Shown piece by piece: positions 52,007 to 60,888 of a stretch of 64,000 bases of DNA; positions within the stretch are counted from its first letter, which is position 1; each line of letters starts with the position of its first letter. A program made the position numbers and the translations under genes. A model generated the notes under the pieces. That model was not told where the DNA came from. It ran no database searches and saw only the letters and a list, made by a program, of their open reading frames with translations. Origin of the DNA: JAKFEE01 sp036675815 (GTDB lineage Bacteria > Pseudomonadota > Alphaproteobacteria > Rhodospirillales > Magnetospirillaceae); assembly GCA_036675815.1 (NCBI GenBank), contig JAKFEE010000055.1:127861-191860 (forward strand). Direction: 5' to 3'.

Positions 52007-53725
52007 TCACACCCACGCGGCAAGCTTGGTTTCGACTTCGGCGGGACGGATCGGCAGCGGCCCGGGGCGCTTCAGCACCTCGACGGTCGCCGGCAGCTCA
52101 ATATGCCCCTTCAGGTAGTGATAGAACTGGCCGCTGTGCGTCTGCTCGACGATCAGCAGCTTCTTCACACCCTTGAAAGCCTCGGCGATCTTCTCGGGAA
52201 GCAGCGGCGACATCAGGCGCATGGAGATCAGCTTCACCTTCTTGCCCTTGGCGGCCAGGCGATCGATGGCCTCGCGGCACGGAGCGGTCATCGACCCCCA
52301 GGTCAGGATCGCCACCTCGCCGTCGCCCTCGACATCGGCCCAATGGTTGCCGTAGTCGTGCTTGAGCAGCTTGTTGAGGCGCTTGTCCATCTGGTTCTGG
52401 TGGTCTTCCGCCACCGACGAAGGCGTGCCGCGCTGGTTATGCTCGAGGCCGTCCGAGGTGTACATGCAGCCTGGCGTGCCGGGGACGGCCATCGGCGAAA
52501 TGCCGTTGGCGGTCAGGGCGTAGCGCTTGTAGCCTTCGGCCATGTCTGCGGTCGCCACCAGGCGGCGCGCGATGAAGGCGACGTCGGCGGGGCGATCGAT
52601 GATGGCACGCGACTGGCCCATCATCTGATCCGACAGGACGATCGCCGCCGTCTGCAGATGCTCGGCCAAGTGCACCGCCCACTGGGTGGTGAAGACGCAG
52701 TCGCCGATCGAAGTCGGCGCCACCACCAGATGCGGGGCGTCGCCGTGCAGGCCATAGATGGCCTGGTTGAGGTCGGACTGCTCCGACTTGGTCGGGATGC
52801 CGGTCGACGGGCCGCCGCGCATGACGTCGACGATGACCACCGGGGTCTCCGAGGCGATGGCAAGACCGATGGCTTCCGTCATCAGCGCCAGGCCGGGACC
52901 CGAGGTGGCGGTCAGCGACGGCACGCCGCCGTAAGAGGCGCCGATTGCCATGTTGATCGAGGCGATCTCATCCTCGGCCTGCACCAGGGTGCCGCCGAGA
53001 TCGGCGAGATTCGGCGCCAGCCACTCGAGGACTTCGGTCGCCGGGGTGATGGGATAGGCGGCGACGAAACGCACGCCACCACGCACCGCACCCAGACCAG
53101 CGGCCTCGTTGCCCGAGATGTTCCAATGGGGGACGTCGCTCTTCGGCGGCGGGGCGAGTTCGACGCGCCAGTCAATGCCGGCGGCCGACTCGGCACCAGC
53201 CGTGACCGTGTCACGCGAGGATTTCTGCGCGTCGGGACCCTTCTTCTTCAGGGCCGCATCGATCAGGCCCATGATCGGATCCAGCGGCAGGCCGACGAGC
53301 AGCGCGGCTACGCCGAGCCCAACCATGTTCACGCGACCGCCGACGATGCTCTTGGCGACTTCGCCGAAGGGAATCGGCGCAACCTTGGCGCCAGTGTCGA
53401 CGAATTCGACAGGCACGTCGCCCTCGGCCGGATCGCACACGATCACGCTGTTGGCATCCATCGGCAGTTCGGCCTTGAACCGGCTGACGCCTTGCCAATC
53501 GATGGCCAGCAGCATGTCGTAGCGGTCGTCGAGCGACGAGACCGGCTTGGTCGAAATGCGAATCAGGGCCGCCGCTTCACCGCCGCGGATCTGCGGTCCG
53601 GAGGAGCGGCCCATGAGCCCGTAATAGCCAGCTTTGGCAGCGGCATCCAGAAGGATCTGCCCCGCCGTCATCACGCCTGCGCCACCGCTACCGGCTAGCG
53701 CGATCTGAACCGAATGCGTCGCCAT
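52007..53725 (-). CDS. korA: 2-oxoglutarate:ferredoxin oxidoreductase alpha subunit (gamma-alpha fusion)
   Basis: A 572-residue subunit with an N-terminal gamma-type domain (LAGSGGAGVMTAGQILLDAA, residues 1-185) fused to the alpha domain (GNEAAGLGAVRGGVRFVAAY, then PITPATEV and VQAEDEIASINMAIGASYGG). In alphaproteobacteria KorAB can replace or supplement 2-oxoglutarate dehydrogenase in the TCA cycle. Operon with korB and a ferritin-like gene. A start-adjacent ribosome site is modest (GGAAGAGTGGGAGC upstream of ATG). Confidence 0.92.
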   Translation of the reverse strand: MATHSVQIALAGSGGAGVMTAGQILLDAAAKAGYYGLMGRSSGPQIRGGEAAALIRISTKPVSSLDDRYDMLLAIDWQGVSRFKAELPMDANSVIVCDPAEGDVPVEFVDTGAKVAPIPFGEVAKSIVGGRVNMVGLGVAALLVGLPLDPIMGLIDAALKKKGPDAQKSSRDTVTAGAESAAGIDWRVELAPPPKSDVPHWNISGNEAAGLGAVRGGVRFVAAYPITPATEVLEWLAPNLADLGGTLVQAEDEIASINMAIGASYGGVPSLTATSGPGLALMTEAIGLAIASETPVVIVDVMRGGPSTGIPTKSEQSDLNQAIYGLHGDAPHLVVAPTSIGDCVFTTQWAVHLAEHLQTAAIVLSDQMMGQSRAIIDRPADVAFIARRLVATADMAEGYKRYALTANGISPMAVPGTPGCMYTSDGLEHNQRGTPSSVAEDHQNQMDKRLNKLLKHDYGNHWADVEGDGEVAILTWGSMTAPCREAIDRLAAKGKKVKLISMRLMSPLLPEKIAEAFKGVKKLLIVEQTHSGQFYHYLKGHIELPATVEVLKRPGPLPIRPAEVETKLAAWV

Positions 53726-53975
53726 GCTCCCACTCTTCCGGTCAATCGTCGTTCGTTGAAGGGTAGTGTTTGTTAGACACCCACGTTGCGGAAAGCAACC
53801 TCAAATCCGGCGCGGCAAAGCCAGGTAAGCGTCGCGCCAGGCCGCTTGGCGGCTGGATTTCGCGGCGATCGTCTCGCGTCTGCAGCGTCCCACCATGGGC
53901 CGGACGGTACCCCTCCGCCTGGGTGGGGCGCCGACCGTGGTGAAGCTACCCTCGACCTCGGCATCATCGCGCGAA

Positions 53976-54015
53976 GGTACCGGGTATGCAAGTATTTTGG
54001 TACTTCGGTACCGAA
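53976..54015. repeat. Palindrome cluster between korA and a membrane-protein gene
   Basis: The 290 bases between korA and the next gene contain GGTACCG (53976) and CGGTACC (54006), which can pair, and TTCGGTACCGAA, a perfect 12-base palindrome (54004-54015) abutting the stop of the gene at 54016. AAGTA and TACTT pair inside. Read on the minus strand this could be a terminator-type or recognition structure. Nothing else is seen in the spacer. Confidence 0.5.
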
Positions 54016-54453
54016 TTACCTTTTAAGGACCATAGTGGCGACGATCGCGGCCGTGGCGGCGCGCAGGCCCGCGATGTCGCCGGCCTTAAGTGCCTTGCTC
54101 ATCATCTCGGCCGATTCGGCCGGTATCGGATGCAGCGACCGGTGGGCAAGGCAGCGGCGTTCATGGAGGCCGAGCATCAGGCGTGCCGCCATGTCGACGA
54201 CCAGAGCGCCGATGATGATGTAAAAGAAGGTCTCCTGGGCGAGTTGGCCTTGCGCGAACAGCAGCAGCACCAGTGCCGCTGCCGGGATCAAAACCACCGG
54301 CAGCAGCACCGATCGCGCCTTCCATATCGCCTGCAGGCGATGGAAGGTGGCTGCGTCCAACAGCCGTAGGTTGCGGAACTTGCCGTCCAGCCAAACCTTG
54401 ATGGTGTCGCCCTCGGGCGTGGGGACATCGAAGACGAAATATCGGCTGGGCAT
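54016..54453 (-). CDS. Hypothetical membrane protein
   Basis: A 145-residue protein. A soluble N-terminal domain (YFVFDVPTPEGDTIKVWLDG) is followed by two hydrophobic segments (VLLPVVLIPAAALVLLLFAQ and TFFYIIIGALVVDMAARLML) and a short helical tail. No family recognised. Start at ATG 54453; divergent from the MFS transporter 95 bases away. Upstream of korA on the same strand but separated from it by the palindrome cluster. Confidence 0.65.
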   Translation of the reverse strand: MPSRYFVFDVPTPEGDTIKVWLDGKFRNLRLLDAATFHRLQAIWKARSVLLPVVLIPAAALVLLLFAQGQLAQETFFYIIIGALVVDMAARLMLGLHERRCLAHRSLHPIPAESAEMMSKALKAGDIAGLRAATAAIVATMVLKR

Positions 54454-54548
54454 TCGGGACCTCGCGCTGAGGCGGCGATTATCGGGGGAAAGGCCTGGCG
54501 GTCAATCGACACCGTGCTACGCTGGCGTGATTTTACCTGGGGCGTGCG

Positions 54549-55754
54549 ATGGGAGTGACCGCGGTGACGGGCGAGGCGCCGACGCGTTGGGCGACGGTGC
54601 TCGCCACCTCGGGGGCGGGGGTATGCGCTGCATTTCACCTGGGCAAAGTGCCTCCGGCCATCACCGCCTTGCAAGGCGAGCTTGGCATTGACCTGACTAC
54701 CGCCGGCTGGGTGCTGTCGCTGTTCGCCGCGGTTGCCGCCGTCGCCGCCACGATGGCCGGGCTGCTCGCCGACCTGATGCAGCCGCGGCGGCTGATGCTG
54801 TGGGGGCTTGCCCTGATGACCATCGGCAGCCTGGGCGGCGCCGCGGCCGATGCAGTACCGCTTCTGCTGATTGGCCGAATCTTCGAGAGTGCCGGCGCGC
54901 TGCTGCTCATCGTCGCTGGCCCCAGCCTGATCTGGAGCGCCGTGCGCCAGCGCGACAGCCGCCTGGCCCTGGCGCTTTGGGCGACATGGCTGCCGCTCGG
55001 CACCGCTCTCATGCTACTGGCGTCGCCGTTGGTGATGACCACCGTCGGCTGGCGCGGCGCCTGGATCGGTGCCGCCATGGCGACGATGCTCTCTGCCGTC
55101 TTCCTTGCCGCACAGACCCGCGGCCTGCGCTGCGGTCGTGCAGCGGTGGCGGCGTTCGGGTTCAACGACGTGTTGCGGTCACGTGGGGCGTGGCTGTTGA
55201 CCGGGGCCTTCACCATCTACGCCTTCTGCTTCACGTCTGTCCTAGGCTTCTATCCGGTGCTGCTGGTCGAGCGCATGGGCGTGACTCCGGCCGTCGCAAC
55301 GGTCATGGCCGGTCTCGTCGCGCTGGCGAACGTTGCCGGCAATCTGTGGGCCGGCGACCTCGCCCGGCGCGGCTGGTCGCGGTGGGCGACCATGGTGCTG
55401 GCGCTGGCGGTGATGGCGGTGGCTTCGCCGCTGATTTTCCTCGACGTGCTGCCGGTCACCGGGCGTTATGGCGCAGCCTTCGTGTTCAGCGGCTTCGGTG
55501 GCCTGCTGCCGGCCACGGTGTTCGGCGCAGTGCCGCTGGTCGCGCCCGGCGGCGAGACCATTGGTCGCGTAAACGGCCTGATCATCCAGGGGGCGAACAT
55601 CGGGCAACTGGCGGGGGCGCCGACGGTAGCGCTGATCGTCACCGAGTTCGGCGGTTGGCGGGCGGCATCATGGCTGCTGCTGCCCATGGCGCTGTTGGGA
55701 ATGGCGGTTGCACTAGGACTGCGTCGCCTGGAACGGGCTAGGAAAACGCCTTGA
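54549..55754 (+). CDS. MFS transporter, CynX/NimT-like
   Basis: A 401-residue inner-membrane transporter with 12 predicted helices. Features: VPPAITALQGELGIDLTTAG near helix 2, GLLADLMQPRRLMLWGLALM as the MFS loop 2-3 motif, and similar motifs in the second half (GNLWAGDLARRGWSRWATMV). Substrate unknown. Its last 17 bases overlap the convergent AsnC-domain gene at the 3' end. Confidence 0.85.
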   Translation: MGVTAVTGEAPTRWATVLATSGAGVCAAFHLGKVPPAITALQGELGIDLTTAGWVLSLFAAVAAVAATMAGLLADLMQPRRLMLWGLALMTIGSLGGAAADAVPLLLIGRIFESAGALLLIVAGPSLIWSAVRQRDSRLALALWATWLPLGTALMLLASPLVMTTVGWRGAWIGAAMATMLSAVFLAAQTRGLRCGRAAVAAFGFNDVLRSRGAWLLTGAFTIYAFCFTSVLGFYPVLLVERMGVTPAVATVMAGLVALANVAGNLWAGDLARRGWSRWATMVLALAVMAVASPLIFLDVLPVTGRYGAAFVFSGFGGLLPATVFGAVPLVAPGGETIGRVNGLIIQGANIGQLAGAPTVALIVTEFGGWRAASWLLLPMALLGMAVALGLRRLERARKTP

Positions 55755-55977
55755 ACGCGATGATGGTGAAGGTGTCTTTTATGCCCGGCAGGCGCTGGAT
55801 CGTCTCGTTGACGAAATGGCCGATGTCGTCCTCGTCCTCGAGATAGCACTTGAGCATCAGGTCGTACTGCCCGGAAATCGAATAGACTTCCGAGACTCGT
55901 TCTGTCTCGACCGCTGCGTCGGCGACCTCGTAGGCTCGCCCCAGTTCGCATTTCACCATCACGAAGATCGTCTGCAT
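55738..55977 (-). CDS. Stand-alone Lrp/AsnC ligand-binding (RAM) domain
   Basis: A 79-residue protein with only the effector domain of Lrp/AsnC regulators: MQTIFVMVKCELGRAYEVAD, then SGQYDLMLKCYLEDEDDIGH and PGIKDTFTIIAFKAF. The DNA-binding helix-turn-helix is absent. Such single-domain proteins may sense amino acids or modulate full-length relatives. Overlaps the convergent MFS gene by 17 bases; the RNA helicase gene ends 4 bases from its start on the same strand. Confidence 0.9.
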   Translation of the reverse strand: MQTIFVMVKCELGRAYEVADAAVETERVSEVYSISGQYDLMLKCYLEDEDDIGHFVNETIQRLPGIKDTFTIIAFKAFS

Positions 55978-55981
55978 CGGT

Positions 55982-57496
55982 TCACTCTTCCTCGTCGACC
56001 GGCGCCCCGACTTTCTTGGGCAGCTTGACGCTACGCAGGATGAAATCCGGTGGATGATCGCCGAAGCCGATGACGCCTTCGGGATGCTTCATTTCGCCGA
56101 TGCCGTATTCATCGAAGGTGCGGCGGCGCTCGCGACGGCCGGCGTCGCGCCGCTGTCCATCGTGCCGCGCCTCGCGATGGGCGGCGGGGCGCTCCTCTTG
56201 GTGCTCGCCTTCGGCCGCCACTTCCTCGCGACGCAGTGGGCGGGGATCAGCCCGCGCGTCCCGCCGGTCGGCGTGACGGGTCTCGGGCCGCTCCTCACGC
56301 CGCTCGGCTTGACGGCCATCGTCCTTGCCACGCCGCTTGTGGCGTTTGCGGTCGCCTTCCTCGAACGGCAACTCGCGCACCCCCTCGAGCTGCATTCGGG
56401 GGACGGGGCGGCCCATCATCTTTTCGATCGCCCCGACATACTTGCCGTCCTGGGGCGTGGCGATGGTGAACGCGCGCCCCTCGCGCCCGGCGCGCCCGGT
56501 GCGGCCGATGCGGTGCACGTAGTCTTCGGCATGGATGGGGACGTCGAAATTGAAGACGTGGCTGAGTTCCTTGATGTCGAGACCGCGGGCGGCGACATCG
56601 GAGCAGACCAGCAAGGTGGCCTCGCCGGCCTTGAACTGGTCCAGCGTCTCCATGCGTGACGATTGCGCCATGTCGCCGTGCAGGCGGGCCGCCGACATCT
56701 CATGCTTGAGCAGCGACCGATAGAGGACGTCCACGTCGCGCTTGCGATTACAAAAGATCAGAGCGTTCTTGACGTTCTCGCTGCGGATCAGGTGACGCAG
56801 CGTCTCGCGCTTGTCGATCTCGTCGACGATGATCAGGTTTTGCGTCACCGATTCGGCCGGCGAGGCCGGCGGCGCCACCGACACCTCCTTCGGGTTCATC
56901 AGGAAGGCATCGGCCAACCGCTTGACCTCGGGCGGCATGGTCGCCGAGAAGAACAGCGTCTGGCGAATCTTCGGCAGCAGCCCGACGATGCGCTCGACAT
57001 CGGGGATGAATCCCATGTCGAGCATGCGGTCGGCTTCGTCGATCACCAGGACTTTCACGTCGTTGAGCAGGACGCGACCGCGCTCGAACATGTCGAGCAT
57101 GCGCCCGGGCGTGGCGATCAACACGTCGACGCCGCGATCGAGCACGCCGATCTGGTCACCCATGGACTCGCCGCCGATCAGCAGCGCCATGTTGAGCTTC
57201 TGATACTTGCCGTATTTTTCGAAGTTCTCGGCCACCTGCGCCGCCAGCTCCCGGGTCGGGGCAAGGATCAGCGAGCGCGGCATGCGCGCCTTGGCGCGGC
57301 CGGCGGCCAGGATGTCGATCATCGGCAGGGTAAAGGAGGCGGTCTTGCCGGTGCCCGTCTGGGCGATGCCCAGGACATCACGTCCCATCAGGACGTACGG
57401 GATTGCCTGTTCCTGGATCGGGGTGGGGTTGCTGTAACCCGCTTCCTCGACGGCCTTCAAGGTGTCGGGACTTAGCCCCAAGTCGGCGAAGCTCAT
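55982..57496 (-). CDS. DEAD-box RNA helicase, RhlE type
   Basis: A 504-residue helicase. Q motif (NPTPIQEQAIPYVLMG), Walker A AQTGTGKTASFTLP, DEAD box LVIDEADRMLDMGF, SAT FFSATMPPEV and motif VI HRIGRTGRAGREGRAF are complete. From about residue 385 the tail is highly charged, rich in Arg, Glu, Lys and His (RKHKRRGKDDGRQAERREER and more), as in RhlE/SrmB-type enzymes that aid ribosome assembly or RNA decay. The last 50 residues are conserved-looking (EYGIGEMKHPEGVIGFGDHP). Confidence 0.92.
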   Translation of the reverse strand: MSFADLGLSPDTLKAVEEAGYSNPTPIQEQAIPYVLMGRDVLGIAQTGTGKTASFTLPMIDILAAGRAKARMPRSLILAPTRELAAQVAENFEKYGKYQKLNMALLIGGESMGDQIGVLDRGVDVLIATPGRMLDMFERGRVLLNDVKVLVIDEADRMLDMGFIPDVERIVGLLPKIRQTLFFSATMPPEVKRLADAFLMNPKEVSVAPPASPAESVTQNLIIVDEIDKRETLRHLIRSENVKNALIFCNRKRDVDVLYRSLLKHEMSAARLHGDMAQSSRMETLDQFKAGEATLLVCSDVAARGLDIKELSHVFNFDVPIHAEDYVHRIGRTGRAGREGRAFTIATPQDGKYVGAIEKMMGRPVPRMQLEGVRELPFEEGDRKRHKRRGKDDGRQAERREERPETRHADRRDARADPRPLRREEVAAEGEHQEERPAAHREARHDGQRRDAGRRERRRTFDEYGIGEMKHPEGVIGFGDHPPDFILRSVKLPKKVGAPVDEEE

Positions 57497-57679
57497 TCGG
57501 TTGGATCGCTACTCATACTGCTGGATTTATTGGGATTGGTCACATATGTGCAGCGGGATAATAGAAGGTCAAGCATGGCTGTCAATCGCCGTGCAAGCTT
57601 GCCGTCGCGCGTCCGCCTTTCCGGTGTGGCCGCGACGGGATAGGTTTGGCTGGGCAACGCCGGCGCAGGGGAGACGCCA

Positions 57680-58222
57680 ATGCTGATGAAGGCGCAAGAG
57701 AGCTGCTTGGTAATCATCGACGTACAGGAGCGCCTGTGGCCGGCAATGTCGGATCGCGAGCGCGTGGCACAGCGCTGTGAGGTACTGGTGAAGGCCGCCC
57801 ATCGACTGGCCGTCCCCACGCTGGCCAGCGAGCAGTATCCCCAGGGCATCGGGCCGACGATCGCCAATTTGCGCGGGCAGATTGCCGACGGTGCGCTGCT
57901 GCAGAAAATGCATTTCTCCTGCGGTGACGACGTGCTCTTCCTTGAGCGGCTGGCGGCGTTGCAGCGGCCCCAGGTGGTGGTGGCCGGCATCGAGGCGCAT
58001 GTGTGCGTGCTGCAGACGGCAGTGCGGTTCAAGGAGCTCGGCTATGACGTTTTCGTCGCCGCCGATGCCTGCTCGTCGCGCAAACCCGTCGATGCCGACA
58101 GGGCGTTCCGCCGCCTCGCGCAAAACGATGTCGAGGTGGTTACCACCGAGATGGTCCTGTTCGAGTGGCTGCACCGCGCCGGCACGCCCGAATTCAAGGA
58201 CCTCCTGTCGCTGATCAAGTGA
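57680..58222 (+). CDS. Isochorismatase-family hydrolase
   Basis: A 180-residue cysteine hydrolase. The catalytic triad is visible: Asp14 (LVIIDVQERL), Lys76 (LLQKMHFS) and Cys109 (AGIEAHVCVLQTA). Closest in pattern to YcaC-like hydrolases of unknown substrate. Start ATG 57680 with GGGGAG upstream. It precedes the alpha/beta hydrolase gene by nine bases and may be cotranscribed with it. Confidence 0.88.
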   Translation: MLMKAQESCLVIIDVQERLWPAMSDRERVAQRCEVLVKAAHRLAVPTLASEQYPQGIGPTIANLRGQIADGALLQKMHFSCGDDVLFLERLAALQRPQVVVAGIEAHVCVLQTAVRFKELGYDVFVAADACSSRKPVDADRAFRRLAQNDVEVVTTEMVLFEWLHRAGTPEFKDLLSLIK

Positions 58223-58231
58223 GCCCGTCAC

Positions 58232-58933
58232 ATGACCAAGCCAACGTTGATCCTTCTTCCCGGCCTGCTCAACGATCCGGCCTTGTGGCGACACCAGAGC
58301 CAGACGCTGGCCGACATGGCCGATGTCACGGTCGCCGACTTGACGGGGGTGGACACCATGGCCGCTCTCGCCGCCGGCGTGTTGGCGCAGGCGCCGCGGC
58401 GGTTCGCGCTGGCCGGCCTGTCGATGGGCGGCTATGTCGCGCAGGAGATCATGCGCCAGGCGCCGGAACGGGTCGAGCGGCTGGCGCTGATCGACACCTC
58501 GGCGCGTGCCGACCTGCCGGAGCAGCGCCAGCGGCGCCAGGAACTGATCGCCCTGGCCCGTAGCGGGCGCTTCGACGACGTGTCGCTGCAACTGCTGCCC
58601 AACCTGCTGCACCCGGCGAGGGTTGACGACCCCGAACTGCGCGACTGTGTGCTGGGCATGGCGCGACGCGTCGGGGTGGAGGCATTCGCCCGCCAGCAGA
58701 CGGCGATCATGGGGCGGCCCGACGGCCGTGCCGATCTGGCGCGGATCGCCTGTGCCACCCTGGTCGTGGTCGGTCGCCAGGATGCGCTGACGCCACCCAA
58801 GGTCGCCGAGGAAATGGCGGCCAACTTGGCGCGCGGCAAGCTGGTGGTGATCGAGGACTGCGGGCATCTGGCGCCGATCGAGCGGCCCCAGGCGGTGAGC
58901 GCCGTCTTGCGCTATTGGTTGCAGGAGGCCTGA
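58232..58933 (+). CDS. Alpha/beta hydrolase
   Basis: A 233-residue alpha/beta hydrolase. Nucleophile Ser64 in GLSMGGYVAQEI, acid Asp in GRQDALTPPK and His in CGHLAPIERP form the triad. An oxyanion region LLPGLLNDPALW is near the start. Close to small esterase/lipase-like hydrolases; no specific substrate. Follows the isochorismatase gene closely. Confidence 0.88.
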   Translation: MTKPTLILLPGLLNDPALWRHQSQTLADMADVTVADLTGVDTMAALAAGVLAQAPRRFALAGLSMGGYVAQEIMRQAPERVERLALIDTSARADLPEQRQRRQELIALARSGRFDDVSLQLLPNLLHPARVDDPELRDCVLGMARRVGVEAFARQQTAIMGRPDGRADLARIACATLVVVGRQDALTPPKVAEEMAANLARGKLVVIEDCGHLAPIERPQAVSAVLRYWLQEA

Positions 58934-58960
58934 TGCGGCCGCCGCCCGCTACGGCGGCGG

Positions 58961-59143
58961 CTACTGCTGCTGCGCGATGAGGCCCAGCATGGCGAAGACG
59001 CTGGTGCCGGCGTAATAGCGCTCCTGTAGGGAGCGGCGCGACAGCCCGAGTTCCTTCAGGCTGGTGCCATGCAGGCGCTTCAGCTGCGTCTCCAAGTCAC
59101 CCTGCCACAGGGTGAAGCCGCCGTCTTCCAAGGGGTGCGACAT
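58961..59143 (-). CDS. Small hypothetical protein, 60 residues
   Basis: A 60-residue protein (MSHPLEDGGFTLWQGDLETQ, then LKRLHGTSLKELGLSRRSLQ and ERYYAGTSVFAMLGLIAQQQ). The middle is helical and basic, the end hydrophobic enough for a weak membrane association. No known family. Convergent with the alpha/beta hydrolase gene. Confidence 0.55.
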   Translation of the reverse strand: MSHPLEDGGFTLWQGDLETQLKRLHGTSLKELGLSRRSLQERYYAGTSVFAMLGLIAQQQ

Positions 59144-59591
59144 GGTCCGTTGCCTTCCTTGCCTATGGGTCTCGGCCGATCAGCCGATGGCGGGTACCTT
59201 GACCATTTGCTGGCATGGATGCAAGACGCTCACACTATTCGTTCCACACTCACGTCTGTGCTGGAGGGAGCATCGGGAGAAGTGGTGTCAACACATATAT
59301 GAATCGTGCGGCGGAGATGCCGGATATGCTGCCGGATTTGCATTCCTATACTGCAGTATCGTCCGCGATGATCGTCGTACTTGCAGTAATTTTATCAGTC
59401 GTCACAGGTAATGACATTTCGTAGTGCGGGCAGGCGCCGCCTGCAGTCATGCGGATACTCGGTGAATTGGGGGAGAGTTCTACTCGGAAGTGAGAGCCGC
59501 CGAGTATCCGCGCATATGCCTTCCGATGTAGGTGCGGCGAAACAAAATGGAGGGGGCAGTGGCTGACCGCCCCCGCAGGTGGATGCCCGTG
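59144..59591. other. 448-base intergenic region with possible tiny membrane protein
   Basis: AT-richer than the surroundings. An open frame 59299-59424 would encode 41 residues including a membrane-like stretch (SSAMIVVLAVILSVVTG), but no ribosome site precedes its ATG, so I do not list it as a gene. No terminator, tRNA or repeat was recognised here. Confidence 0.35.
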
Positions 59592-59939
59592 CTATCCCTG
59601 GCGCGCGCTGCGTTCGGCCATGAACTGGTCGAATTCGGCCTGGTCCTTGGCGCGGCGCAGGCGCTCGACGAAGCTGCGAAACTCCTGCTGCTCCTCCTCG
59701 AGCCGGCGCAGGGTGGCCTCGCGATACTCGTCGAAGGCCCAGTTGCCGGTCGAGCCGTAGCTGCGCCCCGTCCACTCGGCGCCCCAGCGCCGCAGTTTTC
59801 CACGACACATGATCCTTCCACTCCCGATCAGATAGGCGAGAATCGCCAGGCCGGCTGGCCAGAACAGCACGAAACCCGCGACCATGATGGCGATCCACAT
59901 GGGCTTGGGCAGGTCGTTGGCGGCGGTCGCCGTGGTCAT
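59592..59939 (-). CDS. DUF2852 membrane protein
   Basis: A 115-residue protein with one membrane helix (WIAIMVAGFVLFWPAGLAIL) followed by a basic helix rich in Arg and Glu (EYREATLRRLEEEQQEFRSF, then RLRRAKDQAEFDQFMAERSA), matching DUF2852. Start at ATG 59939 because AAAGGA is placed just before it; ATGs nine and six codons upstream are less likely. Function unknown. It lies downstream of the GST gene on the same strand. Confidence 0.85.
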   Translation of the reverse strand: MTTATAANDLPKPMWIAIMVAGFVLFWPAGLAILAYLIGSGRIMCRGKLRRWGAEWTGRSYGSTGNWAFDEYREATLRRLEEEQQEFRSFVERLRRAKDQAEFDQFMAERSARQG

Positions 59940-60055
59940 GTCCTTTGCTCCTTTCATGCGCTCCAAGAAGGGCTCTCCGTTAATTGGAAGATTTCGATGC
60001 GGGGCAAGGGCGCCGGCGGCACGGCCTCTCCGAATCGGGAAAGGCGCGGTCCAGC

Positions 60056-60775
60056 CTAGCCGTCGAGCTCCGGGTAATGGCGGAAGATGCCGGCGTCACT
60101 GAACGGCAGGCGGCGTCGGCTTTCCAGATAGGCGCGGATGCGTGGGCGGGCAGCGACCGCCGCGGCGAGGGCAGCAACCCTGGGCACAGCGAGGCTTTCG
60201 CGGCGCATGGCGCGCGGGAATGCGTAGGCCAGGCCGGCCATCAACTGGAACAGCGACAGATCGGCGTAAGTGATGGAATCGCTGATCAGGTGTTGGTGAC
60301 TATCGGGATTGCGTGACAGAATAGCCTCGAACCAGGCGAGGAAAGCGGGGATGCGGTTCGTCCGGAAATCCCGTGCCCGGCGGGCGGCCTCGATTTTCTG
60401 TTCTTCGTAATAGAGGCCGGCGGCGATGGGGTGGTGGGTGTCGTGGGCCTCGGCCACCACGTCGGCGATGGTAAGCTGAATCTGGTGGCACCACAGCCGC
60501 CCCGCCTCATCGGCCGGCGCGAGGCCGAGTCGTGGACCGAGATACAGGAGAATCACCGCCGTCTGGCCGACCACCAGCTCGCCGTGCCGGAGGAACGGCG
60601 GGGCGAATGGCGCGCGCACCACGCCTTGGCCGTCGAGGAGTTCGACGATGGCGTCTTCGCCCCGGGGGCCGCGCGCCACATCGATATAGGAGGCGCCCGC
60701 TTCCTCCAGCGCCAGACGGACGAATTCGCCGCGGCCCTGGATGCCGGGCCAATAATAGAGCTCATAATCCGCCAC
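60056..60775 (-). CDS. Glutathione S-transferase family protein
   Basis: A 239-residue GST-like protein. Residues 1-80 form the thioredoxin-like glutathione site (ELYYWPGIQGRGEFVRLALE, with VVRAPFAPPFL and GQTAVILLYLG), the rest the helical domain (ITYADLSLFQLMAGLAYAFP). Length and pattern are closest to the sigma/alpha-like GST group common in bacteria. Probably detoxification of electrophiles; substrate unknown. Start ATG 60775. Confidence 0.85.
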   Translation of the reverse strand: MADYELYYWPGIQGRGEFVRLALEEAGASYIDVARGPRGEDAIVELLDGQGVVRAPFAPPFLRHGELVVGQTAVILLYLGPRLGLAPADEAGRLWCHQIQLTIADVVAEAHDTHHPIAAGLYYEEQKIEAARRARDFRTNRIPAFLAWFEAILSRNPDSHQHLISDSITYADLSLFQLMAGLAYAFPRAMRRESLAVPRVAALAAAVAARPRIRAYLESRRRLPFSDAGIFRHYPELDG

Positions 60776-60837
60776 AACCCGCCCCCGTCGCCATATGGCG
60801 AAGAAGTGGTGGCGGTCGGCGGCGGATACAGTTGCCT

Positions 60838-60869
60838 AAAAGAAAAGGCGCCGTCGGGCGGCGCCTTTT
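60838..60869 (-). terminator. Terminator after the glycine-zipper gene
   Basis: AAAAGGCGCCG and CGGCGCCTTTT form a perfect 11-base-pair stem (loop TCGGG). On the minus strand it is followed by CTTTTA, giving a T-run TTTTCTTTT. It lies 20 bases beyond the stop of the minus-strand gene at 60889. Confidence 0.88.
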
Positions 60870-60888
60870 GATGGTCGAGCGGTCAAGC

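Noticed and set aside
59299..59424. 41-codon frame with a membrane-like segment
   Set aside because: No Shine-Dalgarno sequence before its ATG; kept only as a remark in the intergenic entry.
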